Origin: Pratylenchus scribneri
Taxonomy: Eukaryota; Nematoda; Chromadorea; Rhabditida; Pratylenchidae
Direction: 5' to 3'
Assembly: GCA_030063045.1 (NCBI GenBank)
Contig: JAQSEB010000033.1
Location: 3,577,766-3,641,765, forward strand
DNA length: 64,000 bases
The translations under genes were made by a program, and so were the position numbers. Position 1 is the first letter of the stretch; each line of letters starts with the position of its first letter. This document shows, piece after piece, positions 23,016 to 33,300 of this stretch. The notes under the pieces were generated by a model. It was not told the origin of the DNA, ran no database searches, and was given only the letters and a program-made list of their open reading frames with translations.

Positions 23016-23166
23016 TAAATTGCCCTCAATGCCCTTCCAGCCCACCATTTTCTGTTCATTTACGCCATTTTGAAGCCACTTTTATCTTCTTTTTTTGTTC
23101 CCATTTTTAGTGCCAAATTTGTGGTGTTCGCCACTTTTGGTTGACATCATCCATCCATTCAATTTC

Positions 23167-23438
23167 TGTTGGAACGGTAGTGAAAATAGGAAGAATTTGA
23201 GATGAATTGAATATATAATTATGGCATTATTCCCTTTGACATTTTATCCTATTTTCTTATTTTTATCCGTTTTCCTCATTCCCCAATTCACTTTCCAATT
23301 CTTGGATTTATCCAATATTTCCCAATATTCATATTAAATTGTTTTGCTCTCAAATAAAGACTTTGATTGGATAAATAATAAATAAAATATTCTATTTATT
23401 GAGTCTTACTTTATTGGTTTCAAACCTAAGACCCAGCA
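23167..23438 (+). repeat. Left LTR of retrotransposon 2
   Basis: 272 bp, TG...CA ends, containing AATAAAGACTTTGATTGG as a likely polyadenylation region. Differs from the right LTR by one base near the end. Confidence 0.92.
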
Positions 23439-23721
23439 TAATTGGCGTACTTGGCAAACAAAAATTATCAATTCGGGAAATCAATAAATTCGTCAACAGT
23501 TAAATTCAATTTCAATTTTGGAATAACCAATCAATAGCTGTGTGCTTTTGATCGAATTTGCTGTGTGCAAATCGGGTTTAATTCTTCAAACGATAATCAA
23601 AAATAAAATTGCATCAAATCGACACAAATCTATAAGGATTTGTTTTCATCAATCAAATAAAACTTCGTCAATCCAACACAAATCTAAAGGATTTGTTCGC
23701 CAATAAAATCAACCACCAAAA

Positions 23722-26700
23722 ATGGCAGCACCACAATTAACTATCCAAGAATTATTGCAAATAGTGCAGCAGCAACAAAACCAATTACAACAGCAACAAA
23801 ATCAAATTGGACAATTGTTGACTAATGCTGGAAATGCCGCTGCACCAAATCAGCAAATAAATGCTGCCACAAACCAACAAATTGTGCCACCATTAAACGA
23901 CATCATTCTTTTTGAGTCGACCAATGACAAGAGCCGAATTTCGGACTGGATCGACCGATTTACATTTGCTATTGATTGTGCAGCGCCCGGCCTAGATGAT
24001 GAATTAAAAGTGACGGCCATGATGAACAAGCTCACTGAAAATTCTTTCGCAGAATATGCAAAGTTTGTTCTTCCAAAATCAGTCACGGATTTTGACTTCG
24101 ATGAAACAAAAGACAACCTTAAGAAGCTTTTTGCGCGACAGCAGAGTATTTTTGTTGATCGCTACAACTGTTTAAAAGCAACAAAGGAGGAAAATGAGGA
24201 TTTCAAAAGCTTCATAAACCGCCACAAAATGCTTTTACGAAATTTTGAATTTGACAAAATGAATGAACAACAATTTATGGTTTTAATGCTTCTCCTAGCG
24301 CTCAAGGCGCCCAAAGATGTTTCACTGAGGCAAAGAATTTTGACAAAATTGGCCCAAGATGGCGACGCAATCACATATGAAAATGTAGTTGAAGATTGCT
24401 TAAATTTCATGGCAACAATCGCTGAATCAAGAATTGTTGAGAACCAGCAAAACAAGGATGTCAATGCAATTATCAATAAGGGCAAAAACAAGAATATTGG
24501 AAAAGGTTCTCAGCAACCGAAAATTGATCAAAATCCTCCCATCAAAAAGTGCTGGCGTTGCGGAAAAGCAAATCATATGGCTAATGATTGTCATTTCAAG
24601 ACTGCCAAATGCAGCAAATGCAATTACACTGGCCATTTACAATCGCAATGTGATTCAGTGCAGGAATGGAGACGGAAACATCCGCGAAAAGGAAATAATG
24701 ACAAAAAGACAGGTTTTGTTCAAATATCAACAGCAATAAAAACAAAATCGTCATTTTTGAAAATTCAAATCAAAATGAACTCAAAGCCAATTGAATTTGT
24801 GCTTGATTGTGGATCGGAAGCCAACATCATTGATGAAAATTCATGGGAAATGATTGGACGACCACCAATACAAAAATGTAATGAAAAGGCAAAAATTTAT
24901 GATGGATCAAGCCGCGCATTTATTGGCAAAGGATTTGGAAAATTTGAATTCGACGGAATGATTACAGAACAAGAATTTTATGTGGCTAAGCGTGGTTCAT
25001 TACATTTATTGAGTGTGCAAACTATGGATGCTTTTGGACTATTGGATGAAATGAAAGAAAAACTCCGAAGCAAATCAATCAATAGTGTACACCAAATGAA
25101 AAACGATGAGGAGGCTCAAATAGCTCCCTTCGTAAAATCGCTCGCCACTAAATTTACAAATATCTTCAATGAAAATTTGGGCACTTGCAACAAAATAAAA
25201 GCAAATTTAGTGCTAAAACCGGATGCAACTCCAATATTCCATCGAGCACGGCCAGTCCCATACCATACAAAGAAAATTGTGGATGAGGAGCTGGATCGGC
25301 TAGAAAAATTAGGAGTAATTGGCAAAATTGATCACGCAGAATGGGCCGCTCCAATTTTGGTCGTCAAAAAGGCCGATGGCTCAGCACGAATGTGTTGTGA
25401 TTATTCAACTGGCTTAAATGATGCCTTATTGCCAAATAAACATCCACTTCCGGTGCCTGAAGATATATTTGCAACATTAAATGGAGGAAAATACTTCACC
25501 CAAATTGATTTACGCGATGCATATTTTCAAATTGAATTGGATGAAAATTCGCGAAAATTATGTTGCATTTCAACTCACAGAGGCCTTTATGAATTCAAGC
25601 GTTTACCATTTGGAGTAAAAACAGCTCCAGCCATTTTTCAATCAATTATGGATGCAATGTTAAGTGGACTCCCTCACAGCTGTGCATTTTTGGATGATAT
25701 AATTGTTAGCGGAAAATCAGTGGAGGAACACAAAAACAATTTGATTGAAACATTAGAACGCATTGAAAATTATGGCCTGCATTTAAAATTACCAAAATGT
25801 GAATTTTTCAAAAAAGAGATCAAATATCTCGGATTTATCATCGATAAAAATGGAAGAAGGCCAGATGCCGCCAAAATCAAAGCAATTACTGACATGCCTT
25901 TCCCACATGATATTTCGACATTGAGATCATATTTGGGCATGGTTAACCATTACCAACAATTTGTTCCGAATATGCGAAATCATCGCAAACCATTGGATGA
26001 TCTTCTCAGAAAAGATGCGAAATGGGATTGGAATGAAAAATGTCAGACTGCCTTCCATAAAATCAAGGAAATTTTATGCTCAAATTTACTTCTCACTCAT
26101 TATGATCCAATGCAACAAATAATAATTGCAGCAGATGCCTCTGAAAATGGAATTGGAGCAGTCATCAAACACAGATTTGAAGATGGCACAGAAAAAGCAG
26201 TGGCTCATGCATCAGCAGCGCTGACCCCAGCTGAAAGAAATTACAGCCAAATTGAAAAAGAGGGGCTCGCATTAATATTCGCTGTGCAAAAATTCCACAA
26301 AATGATCTTTGGCCGTCATTTCATTCTGCAAACTGACCATAAACCCTTGGTTACCATTTTTGGAAGTAAAAAAGGGATTCGCCAATGCAGTGCAAATAGA
26401 CTCCTTCGATGGTCACTCATTTTGCTTGCCTATGACTTCGAAATCGAATACATCAAAACAACCGATTTTGGTGAAGTTGATGCCCTTTCACGCTTAATTA
26501 AGCGCTCAGAAAATGATCGAGTCATTGCTAGCATTGAAGCAGAAAATGAAATGGAAAATTTGGTCAATGAAACAAGAAAATTCCTTCCATTAAAATTCGA
26601 GGACATCGCCAATGAAACAGCCAAAAATGACACTTTGAAGAAAATCATGAAATATTTGCAAAAGGGCTGGCCAGACAAGAAAATCATAATGAATGAAAAT

Positions 26701-27723
26701 GAAGAAATTAAAGCTTTATTCCAGCGAAATGAAAGTTTATCAATGAACAATGGATGCCTATTTTATGCAGAAAGAATTATTGTTCCACAAAAATTCCAAA
26801 AAGTAGTGCTGGAACTGCTTCACAATGGACATCCAGGCATTAAAAGAATGAAGCAATTGGCAAGAAAATTTGTCTATTGGCCAAATATTGATTCGCAAAT
26901 TGAGAAATTTGTCCAAAATTGCGAACCGTGCCAAAATGTGGCTAGAGCACCAATGAAAACAACACTTCATTCTTGGCCAAAACCGACTGGACCATGGCAA
27001 AGAATTCATGCAGATTATGCTGGTCCATTTTTCGGAAAAGAATTTCTAATTGTGGTCGATGCATATTCAAAATACCCAGAAGTGTTTGAAATGCCAACAA
27101 AATCATCCGCAGCAACAATCGAAAAATTACGATATTTATTCTCTCGACATGGATTTCCACAAATTTTGGTGTCCGACAATGGAACGCAATTTGCCAATGC
27201 TTTACCTGAAGGTAAATGCCCGGCAGAATTGCTCCTTGGCCGTCGCCCACGAACCACTTTGGATCTTCTCAAACCACCACCATTTATTCCAATTGAGCGC
27301 GACAATAAAATGGAAACTCAATTCAATCGACGATTCGGAACTAGGGTCCGAACATTCAATGAAGGTGACAAAGTTTTCGCCAGACATCGAATTTCCCAAA
27401 ATTGGAAGTCGGGAATAATTACCAAAAGCAATGGAGTGATGTATGAAGTCACATTTTCCAATGGAATTTCAAATCGGTTTCACGCAAATCAGCTGCGAGA
27501 ACGGCACACAAAAGATAAAGAAGATGAAAACCAGTTAATGGTCTTCCATGAAATTTTCAATCTTCCTCCACCACCGATAAATGAACCAGAAGTCGTTCCG
27601 GAGGCCGAAGAACCGATAATTGAAATCCCAAATCCCATCATTGAAAATACTTCACCGCCAGTCATTCAAAATCGTCGTCCACAGAGGAATCGAAGGGCGC
27701 CGAACCGATATTCTCCAGGCTAA
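23722..27723 (+). CDS. Gag-Pol polyprotein with deletion in integrase core
   Basis: A single 1333-residue frame from an ATG in good context (ACCAAAAATGGC). A Gln-rich N-terminus leads into gag. Two CCHC zinc knuckles follow (CWRCGKANHMANDC about 277-290; CSKCNYTGHLQSQC about 296-309). The protease active site is LDCGSEANII, with Cys in place of the usual Thr/Ser (about 362). RT has TQIDLRDAYFQIEL and FLDD (about 658). RNase H has ADASENGIGAV and QTDHKPL. The integrase HHCC region runs from LHNGHPGI to CEPC. The core has the first Asp (HADYAGPF, about 1098) and the second (VSDNGTQF, about 1152), but then jumps directly to ALPEGKCPAELLLGRRPRT, a motif that normally lies well past the catalytic Glu. 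About 90-100 residues are missing in frame. The tail is proline-rich. Confidence 0.92.
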   Translation: MAAPQLTIQELLQIVQQQQNQLQQQQNQIGQLLTNAGNAAAPNQQINAATNQQIVPPLNDIILFESTNDKSRISDWIDRFTFAIDCAAPGLDDELKVTAMMNKLTENSFAEYAKFVLPKSVTDFDFDETKDNLKKLFARQQSIFVDRYNCLKATKEENEDFKSFINRHKMLLRNFEFDKMNEQQFMVLMLLLALKAPKDVSLRQRILTKLAQDGDAITYENVVEDCLNFMATIAESRIVENQQNKDVNAIINKGKNKNIGKGSQQPKIDQNPPIKKCWRCGKANHMANDCHFKTAKCSKCNYTGHLQSQCDSVQEWRRKHPRKGNNDKKTGFVQISTAIKTKSSFLKIQIKMNSKPIEFVLDCGSEANIIDENSWEMIGRPPIQKCNEKAKIYDGSSRAFIGKGFGKFEFDGMITEQEFYVAKRGSLHLLSVQTMDAFGLLDEMKEKLRSKSINSVHQMKNDEEAQIAPFVKSLATKFTNIFNENLGTCNKIKANLVLKPDATPIFHRARPVPYHTKKIVDEELDRLEKLGVIGKIDHAEWAAPILVVKKADGSARMCCDYSTGLNDALLPNKHPLPVPEDIFATLNGGKYFTQIDLRDAYFQIELDENSRKLCCISTHRGLYEFKRLPFGVKTAPAIFQSIMDAMLSGLPHSCAFLDDIIVSGKSVEEHKNNLIETLERIENYGLHLKLPKCEFFKKEIKYLGFIIDKNGRRPDAAKIKAITDMPFPHDISTLRSYLGMVNHYQQFVPNMRNHRKPLDDLLRKDAKWDWNEKCQTAFHKIKEILCSNLLLTHYDPMQQIIIAADASENGIGAVIKHRFEDGTEKAVAHASAALTPAERNYSQIEKEGLALIFAVQKFHKMIFGRHFILQTDHKPLVTIFGSKKGIRQCSANRLLRWSLILLAYDFEIEYIKTTDFGEVDALSRLIKRSENDRVIASIEAENEMENLVNETRKFLPLKFEDIANETAKNDTLKKIMKYLQKGWPDKKIIMNENEEIKALFQRNESLSMNNGCLFYAERIIVPQKFQKVVLELLHNGHPGIKRMKQLARKFVYWPNIDSQIEKFVQNCEPCQNVARAPMKTTLHSWPKPTGPWQRIHADYAGPFFGKEFLIVVDAYSKYPEVFEMPTKSSAATIEKLRYLFSRHGFPQILVSDNGTQFANALPEGKCPAELLLGRRPRTTLDLLKPPPFIPIERDNKMETQFNRRFGTRVRTFNEGDKVFARHRISQNWKSGIITKSNGVMYEVTFSNGISNRFHANQLRERHTKDKEDENQLMVFHEIFNLPPPPINEPEVVPEAEEPIIEIPNPIIENTSPPVIQNRRPQRNRRAPNRYSPG

Positions 27724-27751
27724 ACCGAGGGTTTCATTTCAAAGAGGGAGA

Positions 27752-28023
27752 TGTTGGAACGGTAGTGAAAATAGGAAGAATTTGAGATGAATTGAATATA
27801 TAATTATGGCATTATTCCCTTTGACATTTTATCCTATTTTCTTATTTTTATCCGTTTTCCTCATTCCCCAATTCACTTTCCAATTCTTGGATTTATCCAA
27901 TATTTCCCAATATTCATATTAAATTGTTTTGCTCTCAAATAAAGACTTTGATTGGATAAATAATAAATAAAATATTCTATTTATTGAGTCTTACTTTATT
28001 GGTTTCAAACCTAAGACCCAACA
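27752..28023 (+). repeat. Right LTR of retrotransposon 2
   Basis: 272 bp, preceded by the polypurine tract AAAGAGGGAGA (27741-27751) and followed by the ATTTC target duplication. Confidence 0.92.
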
Positions 28024-28028
28024 ATTTC

Positions 28029-30302
28029 CATTCACTTATATTCACCTTTATTTTCAATCCATCACAAATGTTGGCCATATATTGCGCCCCCTTTCCCTGA
28101 ACAAAGTTGTGTCCCAATTCTTCCGCCATCCACCCCAAAAAGGCGACACCGGCACATTCCAGAGTCCATTCTCCCTTTTTTGCTTAACACTTCGCTGCCC
28201 TCGCCGGGGGCGATTTTGACACAAATGTAATAAACTGGGACCGCCCAGCCCACCACCCAAGGGCACCAACGGCCCAGCTGCTGGAGGATATTGGACTATC
28301 CACAACATTGGGGCATTTTCCTTGCTATTTCCTCTTGACTTTCTGTGGTGGAGTGGAATCCACTACCTTTCGTAAGTTCTCTTTAGTGCCAATTCGCCTT
28401 TCCTGGCCAATGCCAATCTCGTTCTTCCAAACAGCAACAAAAAAGCATAGACCCAAAATGAGGAATTACGTGGGTGCCCTTCTGCTTCTGCCGGCTGGTC
28501 TTGGCCCCTCTAATTGGACCGCCTGGGGGCCGGCCGCCGTTCCCCCTCTGCTGCCCCACCCACCTCCCAGGATGCTGCCAGCCGGCCAAAAGGCCTTATG
28601 TGGTGCAATTACTTCTTCCGGATGGCAATGAGGGGGGGGGGGGGGGGGGAAGTCGACGCGAAAAGCCGCAGCAGGAGAAGGGGCCAAAAAAGGGAGGGGA
28701 GGAAAGCCGAAGGCCCCTCAACATCCCTTTTTTCATGTCCTCTCAGCCAAATGATTATTTTTCGCAGTGCCGACGGCGACTCAATAAAGCGTCAAGGCCA
28801 CAGCCGCAAATGAGGGGAAAGGAGGGGATGGCGAACTCGCTCGAGTGGATGGCCCCATCCCACATAATGTCGACCCTGAAGGGGATGAATGGGGAGAAGG
28901 ACTTTGCCGCCGATGAGTGTGTGTTCCTCTCTTTCGGCTTTTTCCTCACCCTTTTTTCCATACGCCCGCGCAAACTGTGCCAATCCTGCGCCCCCACCCC
29001 CTCCCCTCGGGGGTTTTTTGTCCCCATTTCACATTGACTTTCGCCCCGTCAAATTCCCGTCTACTAGGGCGCTTCCCAAAATTGGCTATTCCTAGCCTTT
29101 CTTCCCATTTACCCATTTGGCCTTCTTTTCCCTTGCGCGTCCCCTCTTTCCCCCTTTTCCTCTTCTTATGTTCCCATTGGCCAAGTTTGTGTGTGTCTTT
29201 TTTTGCCAACAACCTTGTTTGCCACCCCCTTCCACATTTTCACGCCCCCAACTTTGTCCCCCACCATCGGCCACCACATTGCTCATGCCGAATCGATAGC
29301 CCCAACGGCGAGGCTCCTTACTCATTTCGTCGCCCCCCCTTTTCTACCCAAATTTGTGTGTGTTGTTCTTGGCCATTCCCCTTTTGCCAACAATTTAATC
29401 CAATCCTCCACACCCACCCTTATCCCCTTTTATTCCCTCCTCTCCACCCACTCCCCATTTTATACCAATTTGTCGCAATTGTTTTTTTTTTTAATCCATA
29501 TCAAATCGAAATAGGATGTTTCAATAACTGGGCCATTCAATTTGGCCATATCTCGGGAAGGAAGTAACCAATTCAGGAAGGCGATATGCTATTTTAAAGC
29601 ACTAAATTTTCTCTAAAAAGTGGCTTACTAATTGATTATGAAATTTTAAAATATTTTGTAAAATAAGCGGCTTTTCCTCATAAGTCAGAATAATTCGGGT
29701 TTATTACACTCAAAGACATGTAGCTTTTTTAAAGCCTAGATTTTTTGAAATTTAAATTAGGCAACTTTGTAGAGGACACTTTTGGCTTTCCAATGGTATA
29801 TCGCCTTCACAGATAGACAATTGCCTCGCTGAGTTATAAACAAAAGAAATGGCCAAGTAATCCCACCTTTTTTAATCCACATTCACATTAAATTGCCTCA
29901 GGCAAAAAAATTCAATAATATGCGCAGATTCCCTAGCTCAATTTTCCATCAATAAATATGAAAAATGAATTGTTTTTCTACAATTTTTAATCGACCTTTT
30001 CCCACAGAAGGGCATTGTCCTGTGACTAATACCCACCCCCATTCCCCCCACTATTTGTTGGTGTTCAGCAAAAAACACACAAAAATGAATGTTCGATGAA
30101 TTGGGGAAAATGACGCCGGATCCAGCCAGGCACAACAATCTGGGCAGGCCTCCAGCCCAAAAGCTCTTTATGGCCGAGGCAAGTTTTGGCCAAATATTAT
30201 TGGCCTTTAAAATATTTGCCCTTTGCCTTTTTTACGGTTCGCAATTTCCTTTCAATTCCCCTCCATTTTTCCTTTCTCCATTTCATTTCCTCTCTCTCTA
30301 CA
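28029..30302. other. Intergenic and probable 5' region of the GPCR gene
   Basis: Pyrimidine-rich sequence with a poly-G run at about 28632-28649 and many overlapping open frames typical of biased composition. A foldback MITE copy sits at about 29530-29860. The stretch 30240-30302 is a strong polypyrimidine acceptor context for the first recognisable GPCR exon, so upstream exons or UTR of that gene may lie here unseen. Confidence 0.4.
29530..29860. repeat. Foldback MITE copy
   Basis: Left arm: TTTGGCCATATCTCGGGAAG, AAGTAACCAATTCAGGAAGG, then GCGATATG. Right arm: GGCTTTCCAATGG, TATATCGCC and TTGCCTCGCTGAGTTATA. The arms are imperfect inverted copies, as in the copy at 31113. Confidence 0.6.
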
Positions 30303-33300
30303 GGCACATTCACCGACCCCTTCCCCATCACTGTTGTTTTGCCGCTGAATTGCCGCCGGCGGATGCGATGATGGGTTTGGGCTGGGGATTGGCCATTGGC
30401 TTTTTGTTGCTCATTCTCATTCTACTCTGTGTTCTCGGCAATTTGCTGGTCATTTTGGCCATCCTCTGCGAGCGTGACCTTCGCTCTCGGCCACAATATT
30501 ATTTGATTTTTTCGTTGGCCGTCGCCGATTTAATGGTCCGTTCCATTTCTCCTTTTAATTCGAGAACTTTTCAGTTTCTTTGCCATTCATTTGTCCATAG
30601 CTCAGTGAGGCAGTAGCCAATTTGGGAAGGCTATATACCATTAGAAAGCCCAAATTGCTCTCCACAATGTGGCCTAATTACTAATATAAATTTTAGAAAA
30701 ACCAGCCTTAAAAATTAAAATGTCTTTCAGTGAAATAAATCAAATGTTGTTGAGGAAAATTCGTTTATTTTACCAATTATTTTAACATTTCAAACCAAAT
30801 TAAAAAAACCACTTTTTAGAGGACATTTTAGGCTTCCAAATGGCATATTGCCTTCCTGAATTGGTTACTTTCTTGTTGAGATATGGCAAAATGAAAAGGT
30901 CCAATAATGAAATGACGATATTAGAATTGTCTCTTTATTTCCCAGAAGCTAAATTCACACATTTTTCATACAGGTTGGCCTCATTGTCACTCCATTGGGT
31001 GCCTGGACAACGATAAGGCAAAAATGGGAGCTTGGCGTTACACTTTGTGACTTCTGGATCAGTGTTGACGGTTGGTTGTTTTCAATCCAATTCGCCGTTT
31101 CAATGCTGAGCTGCTCTTTTGGCCATATCTCGAGAAGGAAGCAACCAATTCAGGAAGGCGATATGTCATTTTAAAAGCCCTAAATTTTCTCTAAAAAGTG
31201 GCTTTTCTAATTGTTTTGAAATGTTAAAATATTTGGTTAAAAGTGCCTTTTACCTCACATCCAGAATAATTCGGCTTTATTACTTCAAAGACATGTAACG
31301 TTTGTAAAGCTTTGATTTTAGAAAATTGAAACTAGGCCACTTTATAGAGGACATTTAGGGCTTTTAAATGATATATCGCCTTTCCGAATTGGCAATTGCC
31401 TCGTTGAGTTATGGCCAAAAGAGCAATCTGATCCATACCACATATTAACCCCCCTTTGTTTTGCAGTGCTCGTCTGTACTTCATCCATTCTTCATTTGGT
31501 TGCCATCGCCTTGGACCGTTATTGGTCAATTACGAACATTTATTACACCCAAAATCGGACGCCTCGTCGAATATTCACAATGTTGTTGGTCATTTGGGTG
31601 CTTTCATTGCTAATTTCCTTGGCTCCACAATTTGAATTTTTACATCTCAAAGGTACAAAAAATGACGGAAAATTGAGCCAAAATTCCAACTATTTAGACA
31701 ATGGTTTCGTCTCACGTGTTGAGGACCAAAAAGTTTGTCTGATCTCGCAGGATATTGCCTATCAAGTTAGTCGAATAAAAAAAAACCGTAAATCCTCTAT
31801 TAGTGGCCAATTCCTCTCTATTAAAACCCCACTCTCTCTATTAAGAGCCCCTAGAGGATCTTCGAACTTTAATATCCCCAACCTCTATTAGAAGCCTCCC
31901 TGCTCCCTCTGCCCCATTCCTCTATTAGAAGGCCCCACTTTGCCTCCCCTCTCTATTAAGACCCCTCCTCCCCTAGAGGGTCTCTGAAATTTAGTAGTCC
32001 CCGCCTCTGTTAATGGCCCATTCCCCTCTATTAGAAATCCACCTCTATTAAGAACCTCCTCTCCTCCATAGCCCCCAATCTCTATTAGAACCCCACCTCT
32101 ATTAGAAGCCTCACTCCCCTATCTAGAAAGGTCTTCGAAATATAGTAGCCCCGGGGCTAATAATGGAGGATTTACTTCTGCAAATTCCAATTAAAAATTC
32201 CCCCAAACAAAAAGGTTTTCTCCACCTCAACGGCCTTCTACATTCCTCTGTGTGCCATCATTGTTGTCTATTACAAAATTATGCGGGCAGCCAAAAAACG
32301 TTTCCGGCGGGAACGAGATCGGCGGACAATGAATCGAGGGGTGGTCCTTGACGGGGACAATCACCAAAACAACCAATTGCCCTCGAAGGCACATCATAAA
32401 TTGTTGCAAAATGTACGGAATTTTGGCCATTTTCTCGTTATGTTTTCCCTTTTGGTTTTAGCCGTCCACCCCTCAAAGTATTCAACAAAATAATTCAAGT
32501 GGCCGACAATCACAGGCAAATTGCCTTGCCTCCAGCAATAATACATTGGGTCCGGCATCAACAGGGACAGCCGGCCAACAGAATGGACATTTCAGGCCAA
32601 AAGTATAATGAGAATTTAAAGAGGGGCAAACCTTAAAAATTTTTGGGAAAATTTGGGGTCTAATCTAATAATTCTTAATTTATGGACATTTTTGAACAAA
32701 TTGAAGCAGATTTTGTGGAGATTTAACTAATTAGAAAATATAATATTTAAGTTCACTGCCAAGATTTATTATGGAGTCTCAAACTAGAGGATAGGGAATT
32801 ATTTGAGAGTGGGGAAATTAATAAAAACATTTGCGGTACTTTTTATTGCTTCTTAAACCCTTTTTTAAACCCAATACCATTAAATAGAGCTAATCAATAT
32901 ACTTATTATATTGATGTATAGTTTTTTATGTTTGGTCCAAAATTGAAAGTATTAAACCGTCCAAGCCATAATTGATTTTGGGTACTAAACCGGCTAAATC
33001 ATATTTGGTTTTTGGTTGATAACTTTTTGGTTTTAATCTAAACCCTGACAAATCTATAGGCCAATCAATCAACGCATTAACTCTATTGAATGTATTAAGT
33101 CTAATCTACGGATCTTCGCATACAGTAGGACAAATAGGAAAGGCCCCTAGGCATTGACATATAGTTTGGTAACAGTTTGGCCAAAAATTTAAAGGGTATT
33201 AAAACCGTCCAAACCATATTTGATTCATAGCCCTTTTTTGTTTTCTAAATCCCGACAAATCTATAAGTCAATTAGCGGCACATGGAAGAGTTCTACGGGC

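Larger units (their letters stand above)
23167..28023 (+). mobile_element. Ty3/gypsy LTR retrotransposon 2, integrase-deleted
   Basis: Bounded by 272-bp LTRs starting TGTTGGAACGG and ending in CA, with one difference seen (ACCCAGCA left, ACCCAACA right). A 5-bp target duplication ATTTC flanks it (23162-23166 and 28024-28028). A primer-binding site TGGCGTACTTGG follows the left LTR and a purine tract AAAGAGGGAGA precedes the right LTR. The single gag-pol frame is open, but integrase lacks its catalytic Glu, so self-integration is unlikely. Confidence 0.92.

Noticed and set aside
28474..29567. Open frames of 187 and 216 codons upstream of the GPCR
   Set aside because: Overlapping frames on both strands in pyrimidine-rich DNA, containing a poly-G run. 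No recognisable protein.
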